Source: Haliea sp. (lineage in GTDB: Bacteria > Pseudomonadota > Gammaproteobacteria > Pseudomonadales > Halieaceae). From it: 64,000 nt of DNA. Where the stretch lies: the NCBI GenBank assembly GCA_016704305.1, contig JADJAL010000006.1:124001-188000 (forward strand), given 5' to 3'. The notes under the pieces were generated by a model that was given only the letters and a program-made list of their open reading frames with translations, ran no database searches and was not told the origin of the DNA. The translations under genes and the position numbers were made by a program. Shown piece by piece: positions 26,511-36,182 of this stretch (within the stretch, counting starts at the first letter, position 1; every line of letters begins with the position of its first letter).

Positions 26511-29114
26511 ATGAACAGGCAAGTACTCAAGTTTTTTGCGCTAGTCTCCATTGTTTTGCTGGCCTCCTGCGGGCGGGACCTGACGCCGCAAGAGCTTATT
26601 GCCAAGGCCCGAGACTATATCGATGCGGGAGACTTCGATGCGGCGAATATCGAGTTGAAGAATGCCGCCGCCAAGGACCCCAACAATGCCGAAGTCCGCT
26701 ATGAACTTGCCGAAGTTGCGCTGTCGTTGGGGGATGGACCCACTGCAGAGAAGGAGGCCCGTCGTGCCGAAGCGCTGGGCATGCTCTCGCGAGACGTGAT
26801 TCTGCTGGTGGTCAAGGCCATCTATCTGCAGGGCGACTTTGACCGGTTGCTGGCGGAATCGGAGAAGCTCCCCGATAAGCTGAAGCCTGCGGCGCTTGCA
26901 GATATTCGCGCTTACCGGGCACACGCCATGATTCAAAAGCAACAATTCAGGCTGGCCGATGCGGAGATAACTAAGGCGCTGGAGCTCAACGAGAATTCAG
27001 TAATCGCGGTGCTGGCCAAGGCCAGTTATGAGGCGCAGGTTGGTCGACGGGAAACGGCCACGACATTGACCCAAAGAGCGCTGGAGATTGAACCGAACTC
27101 CTCGGAAGCCTGGGCGCTGCTGGGTGATTTGCGCACGGCCGACGACGATCTGGCGGGTGCCAGGGAAGCCTATGACAAAGCCGTGGCCAATCGCTACTAC
27201 GTGTCACTGTTGCAGGCACGGCGTGCATTGATTGAAGCGCAGTTGGGGGATTTTGATGCTGCGAACAGTGATATGGAGGAGATGTACGAGGCAGGATACA
27301 AGGATCATCCCTACTTCAATTTTGTAAGCGGCTATATCGCGTTCGAGCAGGAGAATTACCTGGTGGCTTCCCAGGTGCTCGAAGTCTCGGTTGCCGGCAA
27401 CCCGGAAGATCCAGTGGCCAAGCTTTACCTCGTTGCCAGCTACATGGCGGACGGTAAACTGGAGCAGGCGCAAATGATAGCCAACCAGCTGTACTTCGCT
27501 ATTCCCAACTCTGTTGAAATCGCGCGGATGTTTGCCTCGCTCAATATTAAAAAGCAGGATTTGGAAGCTGCCAAGGCCACGCTCGCTAAACTGATGGAGC
27601 AGCAGAAAGATGACCCGATGGGGCTGGGAATGCTCGGCACCATTGCGCTGATGGAAGGCAAGGGCGATGAGGCGATTGAATACTTCCAGCGTCTCTCGGT
27701 CATTCAACCGGACAACGAGTCGGCAGAAGATATGTTGAGTCTGGCGATGACGATGCGCGGGGATTTTATTTCCGACATGGTCGCGGCTGCTGAACAACAG
27801 GTGACTGAAGAGGAATTTATCACGGTGTTGATTTCGGCAGGCGCCGCTCTGCAGCAGGGTAAGTTGAGGGAGGCTCTGACCATCGCCGAAAATCTGCAAC
27901 AACAGTATCCCGACCGGGTAGAGCCTTTGAATATGTTGGCCGCAATTTACCTTTTTGCAGGCGATTGGCGTCGTGGCAAGGCGCTGTTGGAGCAAACATT
28001 GGCTATTGAGCCGATGGAACCCTCTGCCGTCAAATCATTGGCAAAGATATACCTGAGAATTAATGAAGAAGCGCGCGCTGAACAGTTGCTGTCCGCGTAT
28101 CTAAAAGAGAATCCTCAGGATAAGGAGGCGATCGGCGTCCAGTCTCAGCTAATCGTTGCCACCACGGAATTTCCGGAAGCCGAGAAGCGGCTGATCGAAT
28201 TGCTTGAAAGCGACCCGGAGAATCTTGAGGTGCAAGCGCGGCTCACCAAACTTTACTTCGACAATGGGCGGTATGAGCAAGTCACATTTCGAACTGAGAA
28301 TCTGAGTGGGGAGGATATCAAGGCGCAACCGTCGTTGATGGAACTGCGCGGAAAATCGCTGGCCAATCTGGGCAATGCCAGCGGCGCCGCCAAGGTTTGG
28401 GAGCGATGGGTCGGTTTTTCCCCGGAATCGACACTGGCGAATTTTTATTATGCGGATTCCCTCATCAACGCCAACGAGTTCGCCCGCGCGCTGGAGTATC
28501 TGGAGATCGCCCGCAATCTGAAACCTGGCTATATGCCCGCACGGCTTTCCATCATCCGTACGACAGCGCAGTTGGGTGATATGGACAAAGCCTTTGCAGA
28601 AATGAAAAAACTGCGGTCAGAGATGCAGGAGGACCGGGCCGATGTTTGGTACACACAGGGTTGGTTGAATGTAAAAGCCGGTAAATTTGAGCCCGCAGTG
28701 AAAGCGCTGCAAAAATCCGTTGTTTATCAGCGGCTGCTGGCAGTCGATCCGCAGTCGGTTTTGGCGCTCAATAACCTCGCTTGGCTGACACGTGAAAAAG
28801 ATCCAAAACAGGCGCTTGAGTATGCCAACCGCGGCATTGCACTCGCTCCGGCGGACCCCTATATGATGTCCACATTCGGCACGTTGTTGGCTAAAAATGG
28901 CAAATCAGCTGAGGGCGAGCAAATGCTGCGCAAAGCAGTGAAGCTGTATCCGGACAATCTACAACTCAAGCTGGACCTCGGGCGCCTCCTGCTCAATATA
29001 GGCAAGCCCGACGCTGCAAAGCCGTATCTGGACTCCGTTATTGGCAGTCAGGGCAGTGACGCCCTGGTGGCAGAGGCAAAAGACCTGCTCCTTACCATGC
29101 CCAAGGGCGGTTAG
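26511..29114 (+). CDS. prsT: PEP-CTERM system TPR-repeat lipoprotein PrsT
   Basis: 867 residues, intact. The lipoprotein signal ends in VLLASC, followed by many tetratricopeptide repeats (starting ELIAKARDYIDAGDFDAANIELKNAAAKDPNNAEVRYELAEVAL and recurring about every 34 residues to the end). This is the usual length and layout of PrsT, the TPR lipoprotein of exosortase A systems, which is thought to help assemble or localise PEP-CTERM proteins or polysaccharide at the outer membrane. It is followed by a sigma-54-regulated PEP-CTERM gene, and a second PrsT lies at 31993. Confidence 0.93.
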   Translation: MNRQVLKFFALVSIVLLASCGRDLTPQELIAKARDYIDAGDFDAANIELKNAAAKDPNNAEVRYELAEVALSLGDGPTAEKEARRAEALGMLSRDVILLVVKAIYLQGDFDRLLAESEKLPDKLKPAALADIRAYRAHAMIQKQQFRLADAEITKALELNENSVIAVLAKASYEAQVGRRETATTLTQRALEIEPNSSEAWALLGDLRTADDDLAGAREAYDKAVANRYYVSLLQARRALIEAQLGDFDAANSDMEEMYEAGYKDHPYFNFVSGYIAFEQENYLVASQVLEVSVAGNPEDPVAKLYLVASYMADGKLEQAQMIANQLYFAIPNSVEIARMFASLNIKKQDLEAAKATLAKLMEQQKDDPMGLGMLGTIALMEGKGDEAIEYFQRLSVIQPDNESAEDMLSLAMTMRGDFISDMVAAAEQQVTEEEFITVLISAGAALQQGKLREALTIAENLQQQYPDRVEPLNMLAAIYLFAGDWRRGKALLEQTLAIEPMEPSAVKSLAKIYLRINEEARAEQLLSAYLKENPQDKEAIGVQSQLIVATTEFPEAEKRLIELLESDPENLEVQARLTKLYFDNGRYEQVTFRTENLSGEDIKAQPSLMELRGKSLANLGNASGAAKVWERWVGFSPESTLANFYYADSLINANEFARALEYLEIARNLKPGYMPARLSIIRTTAQLGDMDKAFAEMKKLRSEMQEDRADVWYTQGWLNVKAGKFEPAVKALQKSVVYQRLLAVDPQSVLALNNLAWLTREKDPKQALEYANRGIALAPADPYMMSTFGTLLAKNGKSAEGEQMLRKAVKLYPDNLQLKLDLGRLLLNIGKPDAAKPYLDSVIGSQGSDALVAEAKDLLLTMPKGG

Positions 29115-29213
29115 TGTGGCGGACATGCGACCCACACTTTTGGTGCGCATGGTGCATGCCTGTGGATGGGTCGAAAGTGGGTGTATTTGTCGAGTGGGTG
29201 CGCTGTTGAAAGG
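29115..29213. other. Leader of the PEP-CTERM gene regulatory region
   Basis: Between PrsT and the PrsR box nothing coding is supported. The 29115-29400 gap holds the box and the sigma-54 promoter described in the next entries. Confidence 0.5.
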
Positions 29214-29230
29214 TGTCAGCTTTTTTTACA
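29214..29230 (+). promoter_or_regulatory. Putative PrsR-binding palindrome (PEP-CTERM box)
   Basis: TGTCAGCTTTTTTTACA is an imperfect palindrome (TGTCA-N7-TTACA) placed 73 bases upstream of the -24 element of the PEP-CTERM gene, a usual position for a sigma-54 activator. The reverse complement is nearly repeated at 44008-44024 in front of another sigma-54 promoter. PrsR, encoded at 34827-36182, is the natural activator (inference). Confidence 0.6.
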
Positions 29231-29303
29231 CTTTGATAGTGAAATCCGTTTTTTGATTAGGCAAAAATTTTTAAGTACCTGTTTTAAAATGATATTTTTA
29301 TTT

Positions 29304-29319
29304 TGGCACACGACTTGCT
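29304..29319 (+). promoter_or_regulatory. Sigma-54 promoter of the PEP-CTERM gene
   Basis: TGGCAC, five bases, TTGCT: an exact -24/-12 match. Transcription would start near 29330, leaving a leader of about 70 bases before the ATG at 29401. Confidence 0.8.
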
Positions 29320-29400
29320 CTATATTCAGTGAGGCTCATTAAACAAGCAAGGCCGCGATGTCAGACGGCCAACATCACTTTAACATTCAGGGAGTTCTAC

Positions 29401-30370
29401 ATGAAATTTGGCAAAAAGAAATTAGCAGTCGCATTCGGTGCTATCCTGGGTGTCGGTATGGCCGGTCAAGCATCAGCTGATGTGTACGGGCTGAGCTACC
29501 TGAATGTTGATGATTTACTTGTGTCGGTTAACGCCATTGGCGGTGGTGCTGGGCGCTACACCTTCAGCTCAAACCAGGATGCAATTCTCAATGGCGCTCC
29601 CGATCCTGCTGCGGGTAATGCTGCCTGTAACGGGAACGTCACCACCGCCACCACCAACTGCTCTATAGCTTCACCTACTCTGAGTGGAACGGTGCAAAAT
29701 GCTCCTCCTGCCGGTGCTGGTGTGCGCGGTGAGGGCGATTACACGGTATTCGGTCAGGTTGGTAATTACTCCAACGCTGAGGCACAAGTGGTCGAAGCTG
29801 TGTTGACTGGAGACGCAAAAACGCACGTAGAATCGATTTCTGAAAGCAACCTGGCTGACAATGGTGGCCAGACTGCGCAGTCGAATACCAACGTACTGTC
29901 AACACCACGCTGACATTGGCATTTGCGGGTGGAGTCGGCGGCGTCATGACCGTTTCCTTTACTGCAGACGTTGATGTCCAGGCGGAAGTATCAGGCGGTG
30001 ATCTCGGCCTGGCGGGTGCTTCCTCCAGTGCCTCGTTGACGCTGCAAAAGGTGGTGTGACCCTTGCCTCCTGGGCTCCTCAAGGGACAGGCGCCATAACC
30101 ACTTGTGCTGTTGGCTTGACTTGCGTTGCCACTGAGACCGGTCCTTCGTTGCAAAATACTGCGACCAGCGACGGTGCCGCGAACGTGGTGGCTGGTAGCG
30201 GAACCTACAAGATCGACATTTCGGGCTTGACTGATGGTACTTACACACTGATTCTCGCAACCACAACATCGACAGACTTGATCCGCGATGTACCTGTGCC
30301 GGGGACTCTGCTGTTGGTTGGGACTGGGTTGTTGCTGGGTGCACGTGCAGCGCGACGAAGGAAGAGCTAA
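29401..30370 (+). pseudogene. PEP-CTERM sorted secreted protein, two frameshifts
   Basis: Repaired length about 323 residues. It starts at the ATG at 29401 (GGAG upstream). The signal peptide is KLAVAFGAILGVGMAGQASA, followed by a low-complexity, Gly/Ala/Thr-rich mature region with paired cysteines. It ends in the sorting tag VPVPGTLLLVGTGLLLGARA with a basic tail RRRKS: the PEP-type motif, a transmembrane helix and the arginine cluster recognised by exosortase. One base is missing at about 29876-29886 and one at about 30046-30051. It is the direct substrate of the XrtA at 54965 (inference). A terminator follows. Confidence 0.85.
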
Positions 30371-30410
30371 ACCTTCGATATCTTGATCTAGATAGATTGT
30401 TCAATAAAAG

Positions 30411-30438
30411 CCGCCCCTTCTCAGGGGCGGTTTTTTTT
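30411..30438 (+). terminator. Rho-independent terminator of the PEP-CTERM gene
   Basis: CCGCCCC, a short TTCT-A loop, GGGGCGG, then eight T residues. Ideal intrinsic terminator, 41 bp after the stop. Confidence 0.93.
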
Positions 30439-30505
30439 GGCCCAGAGAATTCATCGCAGGAATACTGGCGAGGGCGAGTTATGCGTCTGGACACCCCGCT
30501 CAGAT

Positions 30506-31009
30506 TTAAAAATACCGCTTTAGGCTTATGCCCAAATAGTCGTCTGCCCTGAAATAGTAAAGATTATCTTCCTCGTCAGTGTTGGTAGTGAAGCGGAGTT
30601 CCAATTCCAGGGACCAGAATTCACCCAGCCGTCGAGATGCTTCGATGTTACCAAATACAGCCTGCGTGTCCGTATCGTAAAGGATACCGGCGAGTACCAT
30701 CGTACCGGGGAGGTCGTTAGCCGTAAGTCGTAGCCCCGCGTAAACCTGTAGCTGCTGTAATCATTACATTTTGGAGGCATAGTTTATCCTGTTCCCGGAT
30801 TCACCCGATGCATCAGCGGCAAAAGTATATCCAATGGCGAAACGGCTGAGCCTTCCACGCTGGTTCCAAGGCGATGCAGTTGGATTGGTTAATGAATAGT
30901 GTAGTTTTTTTTGAAAATATGTCGTACTCTGCTGGTTGGCATAAAAAAGAGTAGTTGACTTCCCTGCATGATTTGATCTTCTTAAAGCACTATCGTAACT
31001 AGTTGTTTT
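30506..31009 (-). pseudogene. C-terminal remnant of an outer-membrane beta-barrel protein
   Basis: The minus-strand frame is open from 31009 to 30506 except for two adjacent stops, TAA at 30764-30766 and TGA at 30761-30763. The upstream part reads SNHAGKSTTLFYANQQSTTYF and RFAIGYTFAADASGESGNR. The downstream part reads AGLRLTANDLPGTMVLAG, ASRRLGEFWSLELELRF and ends in LGISLKRYF, an aromatic C-terminus typical of outer-membrane barrels. There is no start codon upstream. This is a truncated and stopped remnant of a surface barrel, with its N-terminal part gone. Confidence 0.6.
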
Positions 31010-31101
31010 TCATACCTGAATTTGATGGCGGATAATATGTTCCACCGCGTTCTTCCGACCCTCATTGCGGGAATGATAATAAAAATTGGAGGGTGACAAA
31101 C

Positions 31102-31638
31102 TTGTCACTGGAGTTCCGAATCACTCGCGATGGGCAATTGTTGGAGCAGTATTATCAACTGCGTGAACATTGTTTTCGTTCTGAGTTAGGATTGTCGGAT
31201 TTCGACGGATCGGAAGACGAACAGGACCGGCGTTCACATATCCTGGTCGCGCTAAGGGAAGGCCGATGCGTGGGTGGGGTCCGGATTTCTTCGCATATCA
31301 GTTTGACCAGCCAAATTGATTTGCTGGGGCTTAATCAGGAAACGTGTTGCATGTGGGAGCGCTTTGCAATAGATCCCACCATGCGGACATTGTATTTGTT
31401 CCGGGAGTTCAGCATGCATCTTATAGATGCTTCCCGGGAGAGCGGCTACTCGAATGCAATGGTATTGAGCTCGCTTACGAACGCACGATTTTATCGTCGG
31501 TGCCATACTGCGCTCGGGGTGAAATTTCAAATATACCGCCACGTGCCCCACTGTGCACAGGGTGTTTTTTCCGGTTTGGAGCACTATCTATCGGTGGCTC
31601 ACCTTGAACGGTCCCGGGCGCTCAGAATCGCCGTCTGA
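31102..31638 (+). CDS. LuxI/GNAT-like acyltransferase
   Basis: About 178 residues from the TTG at 31102, placed eight bases after GGAGGG; a GTG at 31093 lies on top of that RBS and is less likely. The start (LEQYYQLREHCFRSELGLSDFDGSE) and GGVRISSHISLT, with MWERFAIDPTMRTLYLFREF, resemble the acyl-acceptor layout of autoinducer synthases and the PEP-CTERM acyltransferases, but the conserved residues are only partly kept. An N-acyl-amino acid or acyl-sugar product is possible. It lies between an outer-membrane remnant and the second PrsT. Confidence 0.65.
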   Translation: MSLEFRITRDGQLLEQYYQLREHCFRSELGLSDFDGSEDEQDRRSHILVALREGRCVGGVRISSHISLTSQIDLLGLNQETCCMWERFAIDPTMRTLYLFREFSMHLIDASRESGYSNAMVLSSLTNARFYRRCHTALGVKFQIYRHVPHCAQGVFSGLEHYLSVAHLERSRALRIAV

Positions 31639-31943
31639 TGCCTCGCTGGAATCAGGAATCGCCCAGGCGGTGCCACACCTGTTGCAATGTCAGGTTCAAC
31701 CTGTAGTCTGCCGACAATAGTTGCAATCTCTGGAAGCGTTTCACAGAATTTGCAATTGCCTCGTCGAAGGCAGTCGATACATTCTGCGACCCAAAGCCGA
31801 AAAACCGTACAATCCACACACTGCTGGGTGCACGAAGGCTTTACATCTGCAGGTATGCCATTAGTCTTTGCTGTGCTGCAGAGATCGTAGGTAATAAAAT
31901 TTGAGTAACCTTTCATCTGCATTAATGAGAGAATTTCTGGCAT
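31599..31943 (-). CDS. Possible cysteine-rich small protein (doubtful)
   Basis: A minus-strand frame of about 114 codons from the ATG at 31943, in the otherwise empty gap between the acyltransferase and the second PrsT. It contains eight closely spaced cysteines (SCTQQCVDC, CIDC, CKFC) over about 45 residues, which is unusual for a chance frame. It overlaps the 3' end of the acyltransferase on the opposite strand. I do not recognise a family, and it may be chance. If it is not real, 31639-31992 holds nothing visible. Confidence 0.3.
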   Translation of the reverse strand: MPEILSLMQMKGYSNFITYDLCSTAKTNGIPADVKPSCTQQCVDCTVFRLWVAECIDCLRRGNCKFCETLPEIATIVGRLQVEPDIATGVAPPGRFLIPARHQTAILSARDRSR

Positions 31944-31992
31944 CAAGTCCCAGGCCCCGGCCTCGAAGTTGAAAAATCTGAGAGTAGGTAGC

Positions 31993-34776
31993 ATGAACGC
32001 GAAATTACGTAAGGTCTCCGTCCTCTTATTTATCAGTTGCTTGCTCTTTGGGTGCGGCGACGACCTCACGAGTGAAGATTATCTAAATAGAGCGAATGAA
32101 TACATCAGCCAGGGCAAAATTGCGGACGCTATTATCGAGCTCAAAAATGCCCTCAGGGAAGATGACAGCAACGGGCGCGCGCGCGCTGCGCTTGGAGACA
32201 TATATTTTCGCAGAGGCCAATTTGCAGACGCAGACAAGGAATTGTCGCGGGCGTTGTCATCGCGTATGGACCCATCCACAGTTGTCCCCACACTGGCTCA
32301 GGTCCTCGTGGGATTGGGAGAGTTCAAGCGGTTGGACGAACTGCCGATTGATGGTCTCGATTCTGAAAGTCGCTCGACCCTGCAAGCTGCACAGGGGTTA
32401 GCCAAACTGATGCAAAACGATATCGACGCAGCGGCTGAACTCATTGATGCCGCTTCACAGAATGAGCCAAGTTCGCCTTACGCCCAAGTGGCGGCAGCGA
32501 GAATATCTATGGTAAAGGGTGATTCCGTTGCGGCTCGCAAGCGCCTGAAAAGTGTCTTGGCGGGCGCTCCAAAGTATGCGCCTGCGTGGTCCTTGTTGGG
32601 GGATATTGAGCGAGCCGAGCACCAGCCTGAAAAAGCTATACAGGCGTACACAAAATCCATCAATCTATCAGGTAGCAATTCTGCGGCCATGTTAAGTCGA
32701 GCAATGGCGCGTATTGAAATGGGAAAATACGAAGGTGCCGCACAAGACCTGAACCGTCTTGAAAAGGGCCATGGTGCAATGAAGCAGCACCCGGGTTTCC
32801 AGCTTGCCCGCGGTATGGTTTATCTTCAGTCCAAGCAAATCGACTCGGCTATTGAGTCGTTCAAGGCGGCCGCGGAATAAGCCGATAGTTTTCCGGAGTC
32901 GCTGTATTTTCTGGCGCTAATTTATTCGGATAAAGGTCAGAATGAACAGGCGTTAAGTTATATCAATCGCTACCTGGTTGCTGTGCCGGAAAATGCGCCG
33001 GGCGCGAAGTTAGCGGCAAAACTTGAACTGGGAAATAAGAACTTCCTCAATGCGGAAAGACTCCTGCTTCCCGTTGTCGCCAAGAACAAGGACGATATCG
33101 AGGCACTAAATCTTTTGGCAAACGCGCGGATGGCTCAGGGCAATGTCAACGCGGCGGTTGAGCTACTCGCCAGAGTCGTAAAGCTGCAGCCGACATCCAA
33201 CGCAGCGAAAGCGCGCCTTGGAGTTGCCTACCTCTCAGGAGGCTCCGAACAACAGGGCATCAAAATACTTAAGGGCATCCTGGCAAAGGATCCCGAGTAC
33301 GACGAAGCCGATTCGTTCATCGTTATGCATTACCTGGGTCAAAAGCAGGTCACAAAGGCAATTCAGGCGGCGCAGGCGTATGTAAAACGGAACCCAAGTG
33401 CGAGATCGTATGTACTTTTAGCCCGCACGTATCTGGTGAACTCCGAGACGGAGCAGGCAAAGAGCGCTTTCGATAAGGCTATGGAACTCGAGCCAGGGGA
33501 CCCTGTCGCAGGTAGCAGTCTGGCTGAATTCGCACTAATCGATAAGGATTATGGCACGGCTCGTGAGTACTATCAGAAGATCCTTGAGCATCATCCGGAC
33601 CATATGGAAACACGGATAAAAGTTGCCGGCACGTTCGCAATGGAAGGCAAGGATGAAGACATGTTGGCAAATCTGGACGCCAGTATGGCGGCATATCCAC
33701 GCGCGATGGAGCCGCCTCTGGTCAAAGCGAGGTATTTCATCGCCAAAGGCCAGGCGGAAAAGGCTATTCCGCTGCTGCAAGCGCTTTCAGACTCACAAAA
33801 GAAGCATCCCGATGCGTTGGAGACCCAGGCCACCCTCGAATTAGCGACAAGTCGGTTTAATCAAGCTGTGGTTACGATTGGCAGGTTGGTAGACACGGAT
33901 CCAAACGTTGCCGAGTATCATTACATGAAATCGAGAGCGTACGCCGGCCTGAATGATAAGGAGAAATATGCCAGTGAACTTGAGCGAACTCTGGAGCTTG
34001 ATCCCGATCATTTCAATGCCAAGGTAGCGGTGGCGCGTCTGGCACTCGGTGCGAACGACACGCTGGTGTTCGAAGATAAGTTATCAGAACTCAAAAAAGT
34101 GGCACCCGACAGCGCTGATGTGGTGCAGCTTGAGGTAGCCTATGCGCACAAGGAGGGAGATCATGAACGCGCGGAACAGCTTCTTCAAGCGCTGTTTAAA
34201 CGGCAACCCAATACGAGCAATGTCATTGCACTCGCCGCGCTGATGCAATCGGTTGGAGATGTAGATCGCGCTGTTGCGCAGCTACTGCGTTGGCTGGAAA
34301 AAAATGCCGATGATGTAGCAGTGCGAGCGCAACTGGCTCAAATTTATATTAGCCGGAATCAGCCAAAGGACGTTATATTTCAGTGCAGGGAGATACTGAG
34401 GGTAGAGCCTGACAATATCGTCGCTCTCAATAATCTGGCCTGGCATCTGACTAAAGATGATCCCAAGCAAGCATTGGTTTACGCTAAACGAGCAGTAGAG
34501 TTGGCACCGGAATCAAGCTCAGTGCTCGATACGTTGGCTGTGGCGCAGTTGAAGAACAACGACATCGATAAAGCTCGACAGAGTATTGATCTTGCCCTTG
34601 CGGCGTCCCCCAAAAGTCCCGATATACGCTTTCATGAAGCTCAAATCAGGGCGGCAGAGGGCGATAAAAATGGTGCTATTGTCGCGCTGAACTCCCTGTT
34701 AAACAGGGAGGAGGAATTTCTGGAGCGGGATGATGCGAAGGCGTTTCTAAAAGCGTTGAAGTCTGAGGAAGGGTAG
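31993..34776 (+). pseudogene. Second PEP-CTERM TPR lipoprotein, PrsT-like, with an in-frame stop
   Basis: About 927 codons from the ATG at 31993, with a lipoprotein signal (SVLLFISCLLFGC) and TPR repeats throughout (for example AIIELKNALREDDSNGRARAALGDIYF). The frame is broken only by TAA at 32878-32880, after KAAAE; the next codons continue ADSFPESLYFLALIYSDKG in the same frame, and the remaining 600 residues look unaltered. One base change from a sense codon would explain it. It is a paralogue of the PrsT at 26511; sequences differ throughout. If the stop is real, the product is a short lipoprotein of 295 residues. Confidence 0.85.
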
Positions 34777-34826
34777 CGCCGCGAGTCAAATTTCCTGATG
34801 ACTTTTTTGGCGCTTCAAGGCTCAGC

Positions 34827-36182
34827 TCAGACTTTCAAGCCAAGCCTCTCCAATAGTTTGTAGAGAGTAGGCCTGGTAACGCCGAGGGCATTGGCCGCAT
34901 CTGTTATATTCTGATTGCTGTGGTTCATTGCGCGAATGATGGCCTTGCGCTCTGCCTCATCGCGGACTTCCTTCAGGTTCAGTGGCACTGGCTCCATGGA
35001 ATTCTCTGTAAGCTCAAGATCCTCAGGCCGGATCTGGTTGCCGTCAGCCATGATCACAGCCCGTTTGATTCGGCTTTCCAGTTCACGTACGTTGCCTGGC
35101 CAGTCGTAGGTTTCCATCGCAGCGATGGCCTCTGCGGAAAAATTCATAGCGGATCGGTTGTACTCTTTACTCCACACATTCAAGAATGATTTTGCAAGTA
35201 CCAGAATGTCGCTCTCTCGGTCCTTCAGCGGTGGTATCTCAAGCACAATCTCGCTGATTCGGTAGTACAGGTCTTCGCGGAACAATCCTTTCGATATCAG
35301 GGCTTGCAGGTTTTGGTGCGTGGCGCAGATTATTCGTACATCAACGGGTATTTCCTTGCGTCCCCCAATTCGTTCCACGACCCTTTCCTGCAGGAAGCGT
35401 AAAAGCTTGGCTTGCAATTCCATAGGCAAATCGCCTATTTCATCGAGAAATAAAGTACCGCCATCGGCATATTCGATTTTTCCTGGTGTTTGTTTTGCCG
35501 CGCCTGTAAACGCCCCTTTTTCATAGCCAAAGAGTTCACTTTCCAGCAGGCTCTCCGGAATCGCCGCGCAGTTGATGGCAATCAACGCCTTGTGCGCTCG
35601 TGGGCTCAATTCGTGAAGTGCCTGCGCGCAGCGCTCCTTTCCTGTTCCGCTAGCACCTAGCAGCAGGGTAGTGATGTTCGACGGAGCTATTTTTTCGATC
35701 ATGCGACAGATTTTAAGCATCTGCGGGCTGGCAGTGATGATTCCTCGCAACGGCATGTTCTGATCATGTTTTTGCAGTCTGCGATTTTCAATTTCCAGTT
35801 CATAAACGTGATAAGCGCGCGCCACAAGTAATGCAAGAATTTCCGGGTCTGCTGGCTTTTGGTGAAAGTCATATGCACCCATAGCGATGGCCTTCACGGC
35901 ATTCGTGCGGTCATTGTCGCCTGTAACAATAATTACTTTGGCTTCTGGCGTCAGGGCTAGAATCTCGCTGAGTGTGGCGAGCCCCTCAGTCACGCCGCCT
36001 GGGTCCGGTGGAAGGCCGAGGTCGAGCAATACGACTCCAGGTTGAATACGGCGCAGTTGGTTAATGGCCTCCGTGCGATCACCTGTGACAATCACCTCGA
36101 AGTCATCAAAGGCCCAGCGCAACTGGCTTTGTAGCCCTTTGTCATCCTCCACCACCAACAGGTACTTCTTATCGCTTTTCAC
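34827..36182 (-). CDS. prsR: PEP-CTERM-box response regulator PrsR (sigma-54 activator)
   Basis: 451 residues. Receiver domain with the phosphorylatable Asp54 (VVLLDLGLPPD) and the acidic pair VEDD. AAA+ sigma-54 domain with Walker A GASGTGKE, GYEKGAFTGA (the sigma-54 contact loop) and LFLDEIGDLP. C-terminal Fis-type HTH (NQNITDAANALGVTRPTLY). The gene overlaps prsK by four bases. It should activate PEP-CTERM and polysaccharide genes from sigma-54 promoters, such as those at 29304 and 43921. Confidence 0.95.
   Translation of the reverse strand: MKSDKKYLLVVEDDKGLQSQLRWAFDDFEVIVTGDRTEAINQLRRIQPGVVLLDLGLPPDPGGVTEGLATLSEILALTPEAKVIIVTGDNDRTNAVKAIAMGAYDFHQKPADPEILALLVARAYHVYELEIENRRLQKHDQNMPLRGIITASPQMLKICRMIEKIAPSNITTLLLGASGTGKERCAQALHELSPRAHKALIAINCAAIPESLLESELFGYEKGAFTGAAKQTPGKIEYADGGTLFLDEIGDLPMELQAKLLRFLQERVVERIGGRKEIPVDVRIICATHQNLQALISKGLFREDLYYRISEIVLEIPPLKDRESDILVLAKSFLNVWSKEYNRSAMNFSAEAIAAMETYDWPGNVRELESRIKRAVIMADGNQIRPEDLELTENSMEPVPLNLKEVRDEAERKAIIRAMNHSNQNITDAANALGVTRPTLYKLLERLGLKV

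Noticed and set aside
34778..34840. AGCGCC/GGCGCT stem at the convergent end of PrsT2 and prsR
   Set aside because: Stem is only six base pairs with a large loop and the T run lies inside the loop, so not a convincing terminator.
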